Assembly (NCBI RefSeq): GCF_001544835.2
Contig: NZ_FCNX02000016.1
Coordinates: 124,001 to 188,000, forward strand
Direction: 5' to 3'
Length of the DNA stretch: 64,000 nt
Source of the DNA: Caballeronia fortuita
Lineage (GTDB): Bacteria > Pseudomonadota > Gammaproteobacteria > Burkholderiales > Burkholderiaceae
The translations under genes were made by a program, and so were the position numbers. Positions within the stretch are counted from its first letter, which is position 1; the number at the start of each line of letters is the position of its first letter. Shown here in pieces: positions 16,921 through 25,778 of the stretch. A model generated the notes under the pieces. The model ran no database searches. It was not told the DNA's origin and saw only the letters and a list, made by a program, of their open reading frames with translations.

Positions 16921-17349
16921 ATGCTCCAGCTTTCACAACTCGATCTCGCGGCCGACCCCGACGCTCGCCGCGTCGTGAAGGACGAAGCCGTTGCCGTCGA
17001 ATTCGCGGCCGCCCCGGGCGAACTCATGAGCCTCGAAGGGCCGAACCGCTATGCGAGCGGCGATGCGATCGTCACCGGCAGCGGCGGCGAACGCTGGGTC
17101 GTGTCGCGCGAACGCTTCGATGCGAAGTACGTGCCGGAAGGCGGCATCGCGCATGGCGTGGCGGGCACGTATCGCAATCGTCCGAGCGTCGTGCTCGCCA
17201 GGGAGATGCACGAGCCATTCTCGATCGCGCGGTCCGCTGCCGGCGACATCCTCACCGGCGACGCAGGCGACTGGGTCATGCAATACGCGCCGGGCGACTA
17301 CGGCGTCGTGAAGGCGGCGCGCTTCGCGAAGGTCTATCGCATCGTCTGA
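16921..17349 (+). CDS. PGDYG domain protein
   Basis: 142 residues from ATG 16921. The name-giving motif is present at the C-terminus (MQYAPGDYGVVKAARFAKVY), after a repeated-looking region with TYRNRPSVVLAREM. The family (PGDYG, about 140 residues) has no established function; the fold resembles a small cytoplasmic domain, and there is no signal peptide. A longer frame from 16837 would begin inside the preceding terminator, so it was rejected. The stop lies 7 bp from the convergent gene at 17357, and the short hairpin CTGAGC-GAT-GCTCAG (17346-17360) covers both stops. Confidence 0.75.
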   Translation: MLQLSQLDLAADPDARRVVKDEAVAVEFAAAPGELMSLEGPNRYASGDAIVTGSGGERWVVSRERFDAKYVPEGGIAHGVAGTYRNRPSVVLAREMHEPFSIARSAAGDILTGDAGDWVMQYAPGDYGVVKAARFAKVYRIV

Positions 17350-17356
17350 GCGATGC

Positions 17357-17764
17357 TCAGGCGAAGTCCTCGCCCATTTCGATCTGCACTTCACGCGGCA
17401 CCGTCTGCCCGTCCGCGTACATCTCTTCGAGCGATCCGAGCGTCGCTTCCACATACGCACGCAGCACCGCATAGCTGCGCGCGTGCATGCGCGGCGGCAG
17501 CGCGCGATAACGCGCGAGCGCCGCGGGATCGAAGCGCACGTCGATCGTGATGCGCCGCGCGCTCGAACCGAAGCGCATCGCGACATAATGAATCACGAGC
17601 GAGGTGCGGCCTTCATCGTCGCGGCGCTCGGCGAATTGCGTCTGCTCGGGAAAGAGATCGCAGATCACATGCGCGAGCATGTCGATATCCGCGCTCGGAC
17701 AGTCGTATTGATAGTCGTCCATTCGATGTCGATAGTCGATTGATGCGCTGCTCGATTGCGTCAT
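17357..17764 (-). CDS. Small protein of unknown function coupled to YhfC-like protease
   Basis: 135 residues starting MTQSSSASIDYRHRMDDYQY. Its ATG overlaps the stop of the upstream gene in an ATGA arrangement, which fixes the start and implies translational coupling. The sequence is acidic and soluble, with no signal or membrane segment. It contains ITIDVRFDPAALARYRALPP and ends in IEMGEDFA. I do not recognise the family. The coupling suggests work with the membrane protease-like protein or simple cotranscription with the kgu cluster. Confidence 0.75.
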   Translation of the reverse strand: MTQSSSASIDYRHRMDDYQYDCPSADIDMLAHVICDLFPEQTQFAERRDDEGRTSLVIHYVAMRFGSSARRITIDVRFDPAALARYRALPPRMHARSYAVLRAYVEATLGSLEEMYADGQTVPREVQIEMGEDFA

Positions 17765-18552
17765 GCATTCTGCACGGCGGCCCGCCGATAGTAGCGCACG
17801 AGCGCCACCGCGACGATCACGCCGAGCACGAGATACACCGCGTCGGCGGCGATGAGCGGCACGAGCCGCGCCTGAAATAACGCAGCAGGCAAGCCGACGA
17901 GCGCATGCGCCGCGATGAGCAACGCAAGCGCATGGCGCGAGCGTTCGCGCAGCAGTTGCCACATCAGCGCGGAAAAGCCGAGTTGCAGCACGAACGCACT
18001 CGCGCGCTCGACGAGAAAGATGCCCGCCGACACCGGCGACAAACTCATCAGCACGAGATGAATGCGCGCAATGGCTTCGAGCGGCGCGGTCGCGAAATGC
18101 GCGTCGAGCGTGCCGCGATTCGCGAGCACCGCATAGACGATCCATTGCGTCTGCACGAGCACGCCGACGATCCACGCTTCCGCCCCGCCGTGCCCGATGC
18201 CGTAACCGAGCGCGGGCCCGTGGCGCTCGAGCGCGCCGGGCTCGCGCGCAATGAGCCACTTCATCGCGAGAAAGCGTCCGGCTTCTTCGCACAGGCCCGC
18301 CGCGATCGCGCCGTAAATCACGAATACCGCCGGATTCGCGAGCCAGGCGGATGTCGCCGGATTGCTCAGCATGAAACCGTGCAGCGCCCGTTCGATAACC
18401 ATCGCAAACAGCGCGAACACCGCGATGCCGAGAATCGCGTAGCGCGGCACGAGCGCAAAGCGCGGTCGCAGCTTCCTGTAAAGCACGATGGGCATTGCGG
18501 CGATGATGAGCGTCGCGAGCGCGAGGCTCAGCAACGTCGTGACACTGACCAT
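17761..18552 (-). CDS. YhfC-family intramembrane metalloprotease-like protein
   Basis: 263 residues with about seven membrane segments. The conserved glutamate/histidine signatures of the YhfC (PrsW-like) family are visible: GLCEEAGRFLAMKWL, then GYGIGHGGAEAWIVG, and a later VERASAFVLQLGFSALMW. Such proteins are thought to be glutamic-type or metal-dependent intramembrane proteases, but the substrate here is unknown. The ATG directly abuts the ptxS stop (TGA-ATG) and the 3' end overlaps the next gene by 4 bp, so the protein is produced with the 2-ketogluconate regulator. Confidence 0.85.
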   Translation of the reverse strand: MVSVTTLLSLALATLIIAAMPIVLYRKLRPRFALVPRYAILGIAVFALFAMVIERALHGFMLSNPATSAWLANPAVFVIYGAIAAGLCEEAGRFLAMKWLIAREPGALERHGPALGYGIGHGGAEAWIVGVLVQTQWIVYAVLANRGTLDAHFATAPLEAIARIHLVLMSLSPVSAGIFLVERASAFVLQLGFSALMWQLLRERSRHALALLIAAHALVGLPAALFQARLVPLIAADAVYLVLGVIVAVALVRYYRRAAVQNA

Positions 18553-19713
18553 TCAGATTCCTTGTGATGCAGGTTGTGTGTCGTCGTGATGGGCGCGCGT
18601 CGTCGATGCGCGCACGACGAGTTCGCCCGGCAGCAGACATTCGCGCGCGGACATCGCGGCGCCGCCGAGACGTTCGTGGAGAAATTCGACCGCGCGCCGG
18701 CCGATATCGTAAGTTGGCTGACGGACCGTCGTCATGCCGGCGAGCTGCGCCCATTCGGAATCGTCGATCGACATCAACGCGACGCTCGCCTGCCAGTCCA
18801 CGCCATGATGTTCCTTCAGATGCACGGCGACGCGCAACGCGACCGGCCCGTTCGCCGCGAAAAGCGCAACGCGCCTGCCCGCCGCTTTGGCCGCCGCCAC
18901 GCGCGCATCGAGTTCGGCGAGCGCGGGCGTGGCATCGGCGAGATCGATCACGAGCGTCGAGCCGCTCGCACGCAGCGCCGCGACGGTCTCGCGGAACGCA
19001 CTCTCGCGCAGGCGCCGCGAGCTGACATGCGTGACGGGCTGCACGATGAACAGCAGTTCGTCGAAACCTGCATCGACGAGATGACGCGTCGCGATCTGCA
19101 CGGCGGCGGGATTGTCGAGCCCGACCATGTCGGTGACGAAGCCTTCGACCGAGCGATCGACGAGCACGACCGGAATGCCGCCGCGCGCGAAGCCTTGCAG
19201 CAGTTCCTCCTTCACGCCGAGCGCGTTGACGATGACGCCTTCGACGCGATACGTCGTCAGCAGTTGCAGATAGCGCCGCTCCATGTCGATTTCGTTGGCC
19301 GCGTGACAGATGAGCGGCATATAGCCGAGCGCGTGACACGCGGCTTCGACGCCTTGCAGCACTTCGACGGAATACGGATTCGTGAGGTCGGCGAGCAGCA
19401 TGCCGATCAGCCGGTTGCGCCCGCGCTTCAGGCCGCGCGCCATCTGATTCGGCCGATAGTCGAGCTTGGCGATTGCCGCCTCGATACGCTCGCGCAGATC
19501 GGGCGACAGCACGCCCGTTTCGCCGTTCAGATAGCGCGAGATGCTCGTCTTGCCCGTGCCGGCTTCGCGGGCGACATCGGTGATCGTCGCGCGGCGTGTG
19601 CCGAATGCGCCCGGGCGGTTCGTCAGTGTGGGATCGTCGGACATAGTGGTCGTGGGCGCGCGCTTCGCCTCGGGGCGCGGCGCGATGCCGTCATTATCGT
19701 TCTCCTCGCGCAT
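18553..19713 (-). CDS. ptxS: LacI-family repressor, PtxS-like (2-ketogluconate regulator)
   Basis: Up to 386 residues. The LacI-type helix-turn-helix is at about 40-65 (TRRATITDVAREAGTGKTSI), followed by the hinge and the sugar-binding periplasmic-type domain. An alternative ATG at 19644 would give 363 residues; neither start has a clear ribosome binding site. Its place directly after kguD, in a complete kguE-K-T-D cluster, and the palindrome TGGAACCGGTTCCA in front of kguE identify it as the PtxS equivalent, which releases DNA when it binds 2-ketogluconate in Pseudomonas. Confidence 0.85.
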   Translation of the reverse strand: MREENDNDGIAPRPEAKRAPTTTMSDDPTLTNRPGAFGTRRATITDVAREAGTGKTSISRYLNGETGVLSPDLRERIEAAIAKLDYRPNQMARGLKRGRNRLIGMLLADLTNPYSVEVLQGVEAACHALGYMPLICHAANEIDMERRYLQLLTTYRVEGVIVNALGVKEELLQGFARGGIPVVLVDRSVEGFVTDMVGLDNPAAVQIATRHLVDAGFDELLFIVQPVTHVSSRRLRESAFRETVAALRASGSTLVIDLADATPALAELDARVAAAKAAGRRVALFAANGPVALRVAVHLKEHHGVDWQASVALMSIDDSEWAQLAGMTTVRQPTYDIGRRAVEFLHERLGGAAMSARECLLPGELVVRASTTRAHHDDTQPASQGI

Positions 19714-19743
19714 GTTAGCGCATGCCCGCGCGACCCACGGTTT

Positions 19744-20712
19744 TCAGCGCGCGAGCACGTCGCGATTGACGATGTTCGCAGTGAGCGTGCCGTCCAGTGC
19801 GCCGATGAGATTTTCGGCGGCGTTGCGCGCCATCGCATGACGCGTTTCGTGCGTGGCCGAGCCGATATGCGGCAGCGCGACGACGTTCTTCATCGCGAGC
19901 AGCGGCGAGTCGGCGGGCAGCGGTTCCTGCTCGAAGACGTCGAGGCCGGCGCCGCGAATCGTGCCGTTTTGCAGCGCTTCGATGAGCGCGTGTTCATCGA
20001 CGGTCGGGCCACGCGAGGCGTTGATCAAAATCGCGGACCGTTTCATCTTCTGCAACTCCTTTGCGCCGATTAGACCGCGCGTTTGCGGCGTGAGCGGCAC
20101 TTGCAGGCAGACGAAGTCGGATTGCGCGAGGAGTTCATCGAGTTCGACGCGCTTTGCGCCGTACTCCTTTTCGGCCTGTTCGTTCGGGCTGCGGTTCGTG
20201 TAGAGCACGTTCATGCGAAAGCCGAGCGCCGCGCGCCGTGCGACCGCCCCGCCGATGCGTCCCAATCCGACGATGCCGAGCGTCTTGCCTTGCACGTCGA
20301 CACCGAAATGCGCTTCGCCGATGCTTGCTTTCCATTGGCCTTCCTTGACCCATTCCGCGAGTTCGACGACGCGGCGCGCGCTTGCGAGGATCAATGCGAA
20401 GACGGTATCGGCGGTTGACTCCGTCAGCACGTCGGGTGTGTGCGTGAGTACGATACCGCGGCGCGTGAGGTCTTCTACGTCGAACTGGTCGAAGCCTACT
20501 GAGATCGTCGACAGTGCTTTCAGGCGGGTTGCGCCTTCGATCATGTCGGGGGTTATCTTTATGCTTGCGCCGATCGCGCCGTCGGCTGTTTTTAGTGCTT
20601 GCACGAAGGCCTTGTGGTCTTTCGGGTCCACCGCTTCCACTTCCGCGTGGGTGCGGAGGTAGGCTTCTATGTCGCTTGGCAACGCTTTATAGGCTACGAT
20701 TTTTTTGGGCAT
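19744..20712 (-). CDS. kguD: 2-ketogluconate 6-phosphate / 2-ketoacid reductase KguD (D-2-hydroxyacid dehydrogenase)
   Basis: 322 residues. The NAD(P)-binding motif GLGRIG is at 149-154. The catalytic triad of D-2-hydroxyacid dehydrogenases is R234 (NASRGPTVDE), E263 (DVFEQEPL) and H282 (PHIGSATH). In the kgu pathway this enzyme reduces 2-keto-6-phosphogluconate to 6-phosphogluconate; glyoxylate/hydroxypyruvate reductase activity is possible as well. It is separated from kguT by 689 bp holding repeat copy B, and from ptxS by 30 bp. The promoter that serves it after the insertion is unclear. Confidence 0.88.
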   Translation of the reverse strand: MPKKIVAYKALPSDIEAYLRTHAEVEAVDPKDHKAFVQALKTADGAIGASIKITPDMIEGATRLKALSTISVGFDQFDVEDLTRRGIVLTHTPDVLTESTADTVFALILASARRVVELAEWVKEGQWKASIGEAHFGVDVQGKTLGIVGLGRIGGAVARRAALGFRMNVLYTNRSPNEQAEKEYGAKRVELDELLAQSDFVCLQVPLTPQTRGLIGAKELQKMKRSAILINASRGPTVDEHALIEALQNGTIRGAGLDVFEQEPLPADSPLLAMKNVVALPHIGSATHETRHAMARNAAENLIGALDGTLTANIVNRDVLAR

Positions 20713-20759
20713 GGTTTTGAGTTTCTCGTTTGGTTCGACGTTTTACTTTGGGCTGCTAT

Positions 20760-21389
20760 GGAATCCTGCTGTCTTGTCGGTCTATTGGCTCTGCCCCTGT
20801 GCGGGGCGGCAGTCACTTTCTTTGCTGCTGCAAAGAAAGTAACCAAAGAAAGCAGCTTTTCACGCCCGCGGTCACACGCACGTTGGGTAGTTCTCTCGTC
20901 CTCCGTGACACTCGCCTTACGTGTGCCCTCATCACAATCACCGGGCTTGGATCGCGCACGGTCTGACGAGCCAGGAGTTTTAGGGCGCTGGTTCAGCACC
21001 AAATAGCGCCGGCCCCGCTTCGCGGCCGATGGGTCAATCGGTGTGCATGTGCTTCTACCTGAAGCCACCATCTCACCGCGCACGCGCACCATCGGTTTCC
21101 CTCGCGTACTCCACGGCAGCGCGCAGCGCAGTGCTGGAACTATTTCGTGCTGAACCAGCGTCCTAAAACTCCTGGCTTGTCAGACCGTGCGCGATCCAAG
21201 CACGATTGGGCCTATGAGCGCGACACTTAGGCGAGTGCCACTTGGGACGAGAAAACTACCCAAACTGCGTGTGACCGCGGGCCTGAAAAGCTGCTTTCTT
21301 TGGTTACTTTCTTTGCAGCAGCAAAGAAAGTGACTGCCGCCCCGCACAGGGGCAACGCTAATAAACCGATAACAAAATGGGATCCGGCG
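20760..21389 (+). repeat. Long inverted-repeat element, copy B, inside the kgu operon
   Basis: About 630 bp, same orientation as copy C. The left terminus is degenerate (GGAATCC in place of GGATCCC), while the right end keeps GGGATCCGGCG. Both arms retain the GCCCC-TGTGC-GGGGC hairpin and the CTTTCTTTGC / GCAAAGAAAG stem with TGCT loop. The centre differs from A and C around 21040-21110. The right end is 12 bp from the kguT stop and the left end is 47 bp upstream of the kguD ATG. No protein-coding capacity is credible. Confidence 0.88.
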
Positions 21390-21401
21390 ATAAAAAAACC
21401 C

Positions 21402-22685
21402 TCAAGACCTAACCACAACCCCACCCCGAACCCCAGCCTGCGGCTTAACCGCCAACGTAAGCCAAACAGCGAGCAAAAGAGCGACGCTCATGAAAACATA
21501 AGAAGCAGCCGGCGACCCGGTAGCCCCATTCAGATACCCCACGAAATACGACCCGACGAACGACCCCAACGCACCCATGCTATTGATGAGCGCCATCGCC
21601 CCGCCGGCGACATTCTTCGGCAGCAACTCCGGCACGATCGCAAAGAACGGCCCATAAGGCGCATACATCGCCGCCCCCGCGATCACGAGCAACGCATACG
21701 AAGCCCAAAAGTTCGTCGAACCCAGCAGATACGATCCCGCAAACGCCACCGCGCCAATCAGCAGGAAAGGCCACACAAAAGCCTTGCGCGCCTGAAGCTT
21801 GTCGGAGGCCCACGAAGCCAGCAGCATCGCGATCGTCGCGGCAAGATACGGCACCGCCGAAAGCCATCCCGTCTCGACCATCCCGAGCGTCGAACCGCTC
21901 TTCAAAATGGACGGCAGCCACAGCACGAAACCATATACCCCAATGCTCCAGCAGAAATACTGTGCGCACAGCTTGATCACCGCCGGGGACTTGAACGCCT
22001 CGCGATAGTTCTTCACCGGCTTGATCGCGGCCTGCTCGGCGCGCAGTGTCGCATCGAGATCGTTCTTTTCCTGCTCCGTGAGCCAGCTCACCTGCGCGGG
22101 CTTGTCCTTCACGATGAACCACCAGATCACCGCCCATACCACCGCAGGCAAGCCTTCCGCGATGAACATGTGGCGCCAGCCGAACGAATTCACGAGATAG
22201 CCCGACACAACCGACATCCACAAGACCGTCACCGGATTGCCGAGAATCAGAAACGTATTGGCGCGCGAGCGCTCGGACTTCGTGAACCAGTTCGCGATGA
22301 AGACGAGCATCGCCGGCATCACCGCCGCCTCGACGACGCCGAGCACGAAACGAATCGCCATCAAGGACGGTATGTTGCTCACCATGCCCGTCAGCGTCGC
22401 GCATCCGCCCCACAAAACAAGACTCCAGAACACGAGCTTCTTCACGCTGCGCCGCTCGGCGTAGATCGCGCCCGGAATCTGGAAGAAGAAATAGCCCAGA
22501 AAAAACAGCGCGCCGATCAACGACGACAGCCCCTTGCTGATGCCAAGATCCTGATTGATGCCCGCCGCAGCCGCGAAGCCATAGTTCGCGCGGTCGAGAT
22601 AGGCAAGGCTGTACGTAATGAACACGATCGGCATGATCGCCCACCAGCGGCGCACGGCCAGCGTGGGTGTGGAAGAACTTTGCAT
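21402..22685 (-). CDS. kguT: MFS 2-ketogluconate transporter
   Basis: 427 residues, 12 predicted membrane segments, major facilitator superfamily of the anion:cation symporter type. It begins MQSSSTPTLAVRRWWAIMPI, with SLAYLDRANYGFA in the first helix and the cytoplasmic loop SERSRANTFLILGNP. CGGAGACAACC precedes the ATG at 22685; the longer frame upstream belongs to a shadow of kguK. Position between kguK and kguD indicates 2-ketogluconate uptake. Homologues often carry related sugar acids, so the exact substrate is inferred from context. Confidence 0.9.
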   Translation of the reverse strand: MQSSSTPTLAVRRWWAIMPIVFITYSLAYLDRANYGFAAAAGINQDLGISKGLSSLIGALFFLGYFFFQIPGAIYAERRSVKKLVFWSLVLWGGCATLTGMVSNIPSLMAIRFVLGVVEAAVMPAMLVFIANWFTKSERSRANTFLILGNPVTVLWMSVVSGYLVNSFGWRHMFIAEGLPAVVWAVIWWFIVKDKPAQVSWLTEQEKNDLDATLRAEQAAIKPVKNYREAFKSPAVIKLCAQYFCWSIGVYGFVLWLPSILKSGSTLGMVETGWLSAVPYLAATIAMLLASWASDKLQARKAFVWPFLLIGAVAFAGSYLLGSTNFWASYALLVIAGAAMYAPYGPFFAIVPELLPKNVAGGAMALINSMGALGSFVGSYFVGYLNGATGSPAASYVFMSVALLLAVWLTLAVKPQAGVRGGVVVRS

Positions 22686-22750
22686 GGTTGTCTCCGAACG
22701 CAAATCGGTTAGGTCCCGGTTGATTACTGGTTGAGTCCGGGCTGATGGCC

Positions 22751-23752
22751 TCAGGCCAGATCGATTGCGGCTTTGGCCGTCTTGTCGTTGAAATCCCGTA
22801 CTTCGAGCAGATCGAGCGCGGCGCGCGTCGGCAAACCTTCGCTGTCGCCGATCACCTGAATTGCCAGCGCGCCGATACGGTTGCCGCGCGCGATCGCATG
22901 ACGCACGTCGCGCCCTTCGAGCAATGCACTCACGACACCGACCGCGAAGCCATCGCCCGCGCCGACCGTATCGACGACGTTCTCGACCGGCACGCCCGGC
23001 ACGATGCCCTGCTCGCCGCCGGCCGTGCGAAAGTACGCACCGTGCGCGCCCAGCTTGACGACTACGCCTTTCGCGCCGCGATCGAGATAGAACGCCGCGA
23101 TGTCCTCGGGCTTCGCATAGCCCGTCAACGTCAATCCTTCCGACACGCCCGGCAGCACCCAGTCGGCCAGCGCAGCGAGCGCGTTGAGCGACGCCGCCAT
23201 CGCCTCGCGCGACGGCCACAAGGTCGGGCGCAGGTTCGGATCGAACGAAATCGTCTTGCCCGCCGCACGCATTTCGCGGGCCATGTGGAAAGCAAGTTCG
23301 CGCGACGTCGCCGAGATCGCCGGCGCAACGCCCGTCAGATGAAGATGACGCGCGCCAAGCACGTAGTCGGCGCAGTAGTCGTCGAGCGACAGATGGCTCG
23401 CCGCCGAGCCCTTGCGGAAATATTCGACCGCCGGATCGCTGCCGTCGTCGCATCTGCCCTTGAGCTGGAAGCCGGTCGGATAACGCTCGTCGATCGTCAC
23501 GCGGCGCGCGTCGATGCCTTCGGACGCGAGGACATCGAGCACGTATCGGCCGAACGAATCGTTGCCGACGCGGCTCATCCAGCCAACCTTGAAGCCGAGG
23601 CGCGACAGGCCGATCGCGACGTTCAAATCCGCACCCGCGACGCGCTTCGTGAATTGACCGGCCTTCGCGAGATCGCCGGTGACGGCGGCGACGAACATCG
23701 TCATCGCTTCGCCGTAGGTCACGACGTCGAGGGCTTCGGGCTTGGCATGCAT
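22751..23752 (-). CDS. kguK: 2-ketogluconate kinase (PfkB family)
   Basis: 333 residues from ATG 23752, preceded by AAAGGAAACCGAC. PfkB/ribokinase fold: the N-terminal DVVTYGEAMTMFVA and DLNVAIGLSRLG, and the C-terminal anion-hole motif TVGAGDGFAVG with the catalytic Asp. It phosphorylates 2-ketogluconate at C6 with ATP. Context (kguE upstream, kguT downstream) separates it from the closely related 2-keto-3-deoxygluconate kinases. The spacers to its neighbours are 71 and 65 bp. Confidence 0.88.
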   Translation of the reverse strand: MHAKPEALDVVTYGEAMTMFVAAVTGDLAKAGQFTKRVAGADLNVAIGLSRLGFKVGWMSRVGNDSFGRYVLDVLASEGIDARRVTIDERYPTGFQLKGRCDDGSDPAVEYFRKGSAASHLSLDDYCADYVLGARHLHLTGVAPAISATSRELAFHMAREMRAAGKTISFDPNLRPTLWPSREAMAASLNALAALADWVLPGVSEGLTLTGYAKPEDIAAFYLDRGAKGVVVKLGAHGAYFRTAGGEQGIVPGVPVENVVDTVGAGDGFAVGVVSALLEGRDVRHAIARGNRIGALAIQVIGDSEGLPTRAALDLLEVRDFNDKTAKAAIDLA

Positions 23753-23823
23753 GTCGGTTTCCTTTCCAGATGAATGCTGAATGCAAAATGCATTATTCAA
23801 ATTGGCATTCAAAATGTCGCAAT

Positions 23824-24633
23824 TCAGAATGCCGCAACACGGGCGACCTGGCGCGCGGCGTCGGCGTCGAGCGAAACGTCGGCGCCGGGAATGAACGGAT
23901 ATTCGATGCCGCGCGGCACATCGCCCGGCAGGTGCGCGAGCAGCGTAGCGAAACGCGCATCGCCATTGGCGGGCGCGACGGCGAAACGGCGCGCGCCCTC
24001 GCCCATCACCGCCTTGCAGTGGACATAGCCGACGTGCGGCGCAAGGCGCTTCGCCGCGTCGAGCGGGTCTTGCTCCGCCCAATGCCAGTTGCCCGTGTCG
24101 AAGGTCATCGCGAGACCGCTTTGCGCAGGCAGCGCCGCGAAGAGCGCGGCGAACGCGGCGATCGTGCCGCCAGCCTTCAGTTGTCCGTTCTCGACGACGA
24201 CCCGCGCACTCGATGCCGCAATGCCTGACATCAGCCGGTCGAGCGCCGCCGGATCGGTCGCGACGCCGCTTTCCGTACCGCCCAGTTGCAGCTTGACGAT
24301 GCGCGCTTCGAGCGCCGATGCCTCGTCGATCGCGAGCGAAAGCGCGGCGGCATCGAGCGCGCCGTCGTCTCGGAAAAGCATCGCGGGCGTCGAGTAGACG
24401 GACCACAAGCCGTGCGCGCGAATCCGTTGGCCGAGCTGCGCGAGCGCTTCGGGTTGCGCATCGGCGTCGCTCGCAAACAGTTCGCGGCGCACCTCGAAAC
24501 CGTCCGCCCCCGCGCGCGCTGCGGCTGCGGCCCACACGGCGTGGCCATCGCGACGGATTGCGTCCGCGCCGAACGCGCTCGCGACGATCACGATGTCGGC
24601 GCGATGCTCAACTGTCCGGGAAATCTCGCTCAC
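23824..24633 (-). CDS. kguE: KguE-like TIM-barrel sugar isomerase/epimerase
   Basis: 269 residues from GTG 24633, chosen because GAGGTG is spaced 8 bp from it; a GTG at 24642 abuts that site. The fold is the xylose isomerase-like TIM barrel: RVVVENGQLKAGG, TFDTGNWHWAEQDP and YVHCKAVMGEG carry the likely metal ligands Glu, Asp and His. KguE is the first gene of the kgu operon in Pseudomonas, and its exact role there is not well defined. The PtxS-like operator lies 38-51 bp upstream of the start. Confidence 0.85.
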   Translation of the reverse strand: MSEISRTVEHRADIVIVASAFGADAIRRDGHAVWAAAAARAGADGFEVRRELFASDADAQPEALAQLGQRIRAHGLWSVYSTPAMLFRDDGALDAAALSLAIDEASALEARIVKLQLGGTESGVATDPAALDRLMSGIAASSARVVVENGQLKAGGTIAAFAALFAALPAQSGLAMTFDTGNWHWAEQDPLDAAKRLAPHVGYVHCKAVMGEGARRFAVAPANGDARFATLLAHLPGDVPRGIEYPFIPGADVSLDADAARQVARVAAF

Positions 24634-24670
24634 TTGCTTCACACCTCGAATTTCTGCTGATGAAAACCGT

Positions 24671-24684
24671 TGGAACCGGTTCCA
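24671..24684. promoter_or_regulatory. PtxS-like operator in front of kguE
   Basis: TGGAACCGGTTCCA is a perfect 14-bp palindrome. The Pseudomonas PtxS site is TGAAACCGGTTTCA, so it differs only by one symmetric change in each half. It is upstream of the first gene of a cluster that also encodes a LacI-type regulator. I saw no second copy in the window. The flanking 24685-24772 holds no gene. Confidence 0.8.
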
Positions 24685-24772
24685 TAACGAAATTTCAAAA
24701 AAGACGCCGCAGCGCCTGTGTCGAGAACGAATGGTGCGTCAGGGCGCCGTCGACGCGCCATAGTGGAAATCC

Positions 24773-25663
24773 CTAGCCGAACAGCCCCTCTTCGTCGCAC
24801 AACTCGAGAAACCGGGCCGCGACACGCGATGGCGTCGCCGCATGTGGCAACAGGATCGAAAAGCGCCGCGTAAGCGGCTGCGGCGCGATACGCACGCGCC
24901 GCAGCGCGCTGTCTTCATGACGTATCGACATCGCCGACACGAAGCCGATACCCATGCCCGCGCGCACCGCCTCTTTCACGCCCTCCACGCCCGCGATCTC
25001 GAGCGCGACGCGCATCGGCGCATCGCAATCGGCGAACGCGCGCTCGACGACCTGCCGCACGCCCGAACCCGGCTCGCGCAGCACGAGCGGATGCGTGCCG
25101 AGTTCGTCGAGCGTGACAGCATCGCGCCCGTCGGCGAGCGGATGGCCGTTAGGCAGAATCGCGACGATCTCGTCCTCGCGCCATGGCGTGACCGTCGTTC
25201 CGAGCGGCAGATCGTGACCGGGCGAACCTTCGACCAGCGCGATATCGAGCGTGCCGAGCGCGGCGACGATATCGGCCGTATTGCCGTCGATGGTAGTGAC
25301 GAGCACGTCCGGAAAGCGCTTGTGGAACGCCGCGATCAGATACGGCAGCAAATAGCTCGCGGGCGTCGTGCTCGCGCCGATGCGCAACGTGCCGCGCTCC
25401 AGTCCGCGCAACGCGTCGCGCAGCGCGTGCGCCGCGCGGAAGGTCTCGCGCAGGCGTTCCGCGTGGCCGAGCAGTTGTTCGCCGGCTGCGGTGAGACGCA
25501 CGCCGCGGCCGTCGCGCTGATACAGCGGCTCGCCGAACTCGTCCTGCAGCAGCTTCAATTGGCCGGAGACGGCGGGCTGCGACAGATGCAGCGCCACCGC
25601 CGCGCGGCTGATGTTGCCGTGCTCCGCAACTGTTGCGAAGGTTATAAGCTGTTCCGGGGTCAT
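24773..25663 (-). CDS. LysR-family regulator (YeiE/CysB-like) divergent from yeiH
   Basis: 296 residues starting MTPEQLITFATVAEHGNISR at ATG 25663; a TTG three codons earlier is possible. The helix-turn-helix is at about 15-35 (SRAAVALHLSQPAVSGQLK), and the effector domain follows from 88. It is divergent from yeiH across 115 bp, the same pairing as yeiE-yeiH in enterobacteria. It probably controls yeiH-soeABC in response to sulfite or a sulfur compound; that effector is inferred. The inverted repeat in the spacer is a likely binding site. Confidence 0.88.
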   Translation of the reverse strand: MTPEQLITFATVAEHGNISRAAVALHLSQPAVSGQLKLLQDEFGEPLYQRDGRGVRLTAAGEQLLGHAERLRETFRAAHALRDALRGLERGTLRIGASTTPASYLLPYLIAAFHKRFPDVLVTTIDGNTADIVAALGTLDIALVEGSPGHDLPLGTTVTPWREDEIVAILPNGHPLADGRDAVTLDELGTHPLVLREPGSGVRQVVERAFADCDAPMRVALEIAGVEGVKEAVRAGMGIGFVSAMSIRHEDSALRRVRIAPQPLTRRFSILLPHAATPSRVAARFLELCDEEGLFG

Positions 25664-25670
25664 GCACGTC

Positions 25671-25693
25671 AAGTATCAATTTAACCGATACTT
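25671..25693. promoter_or_regulatory. Inverted repeat, candidate LysR operator for yeiH-soeABC
   Basis: AAGTATC (25671-25677) and GATACTT (25687-25693) are perfect 7-bp inverted half-sites with 9 bp between, in an AT-rich divergent spacer and 8 bp from the LysR start. The geometry fits LysR-type binding (T-N11-A like). The rest of the spacer is AT-rich and probably contains both promoters. Confidence 0.55.
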
Positions 25694-25778
25694 CTCATTC
25701 TAAATCACGATTTTTCATATTCATATATCGAGAATAGGATTAGTCCATCGCATCACTCAATTTACAACGGGTTCTTCC

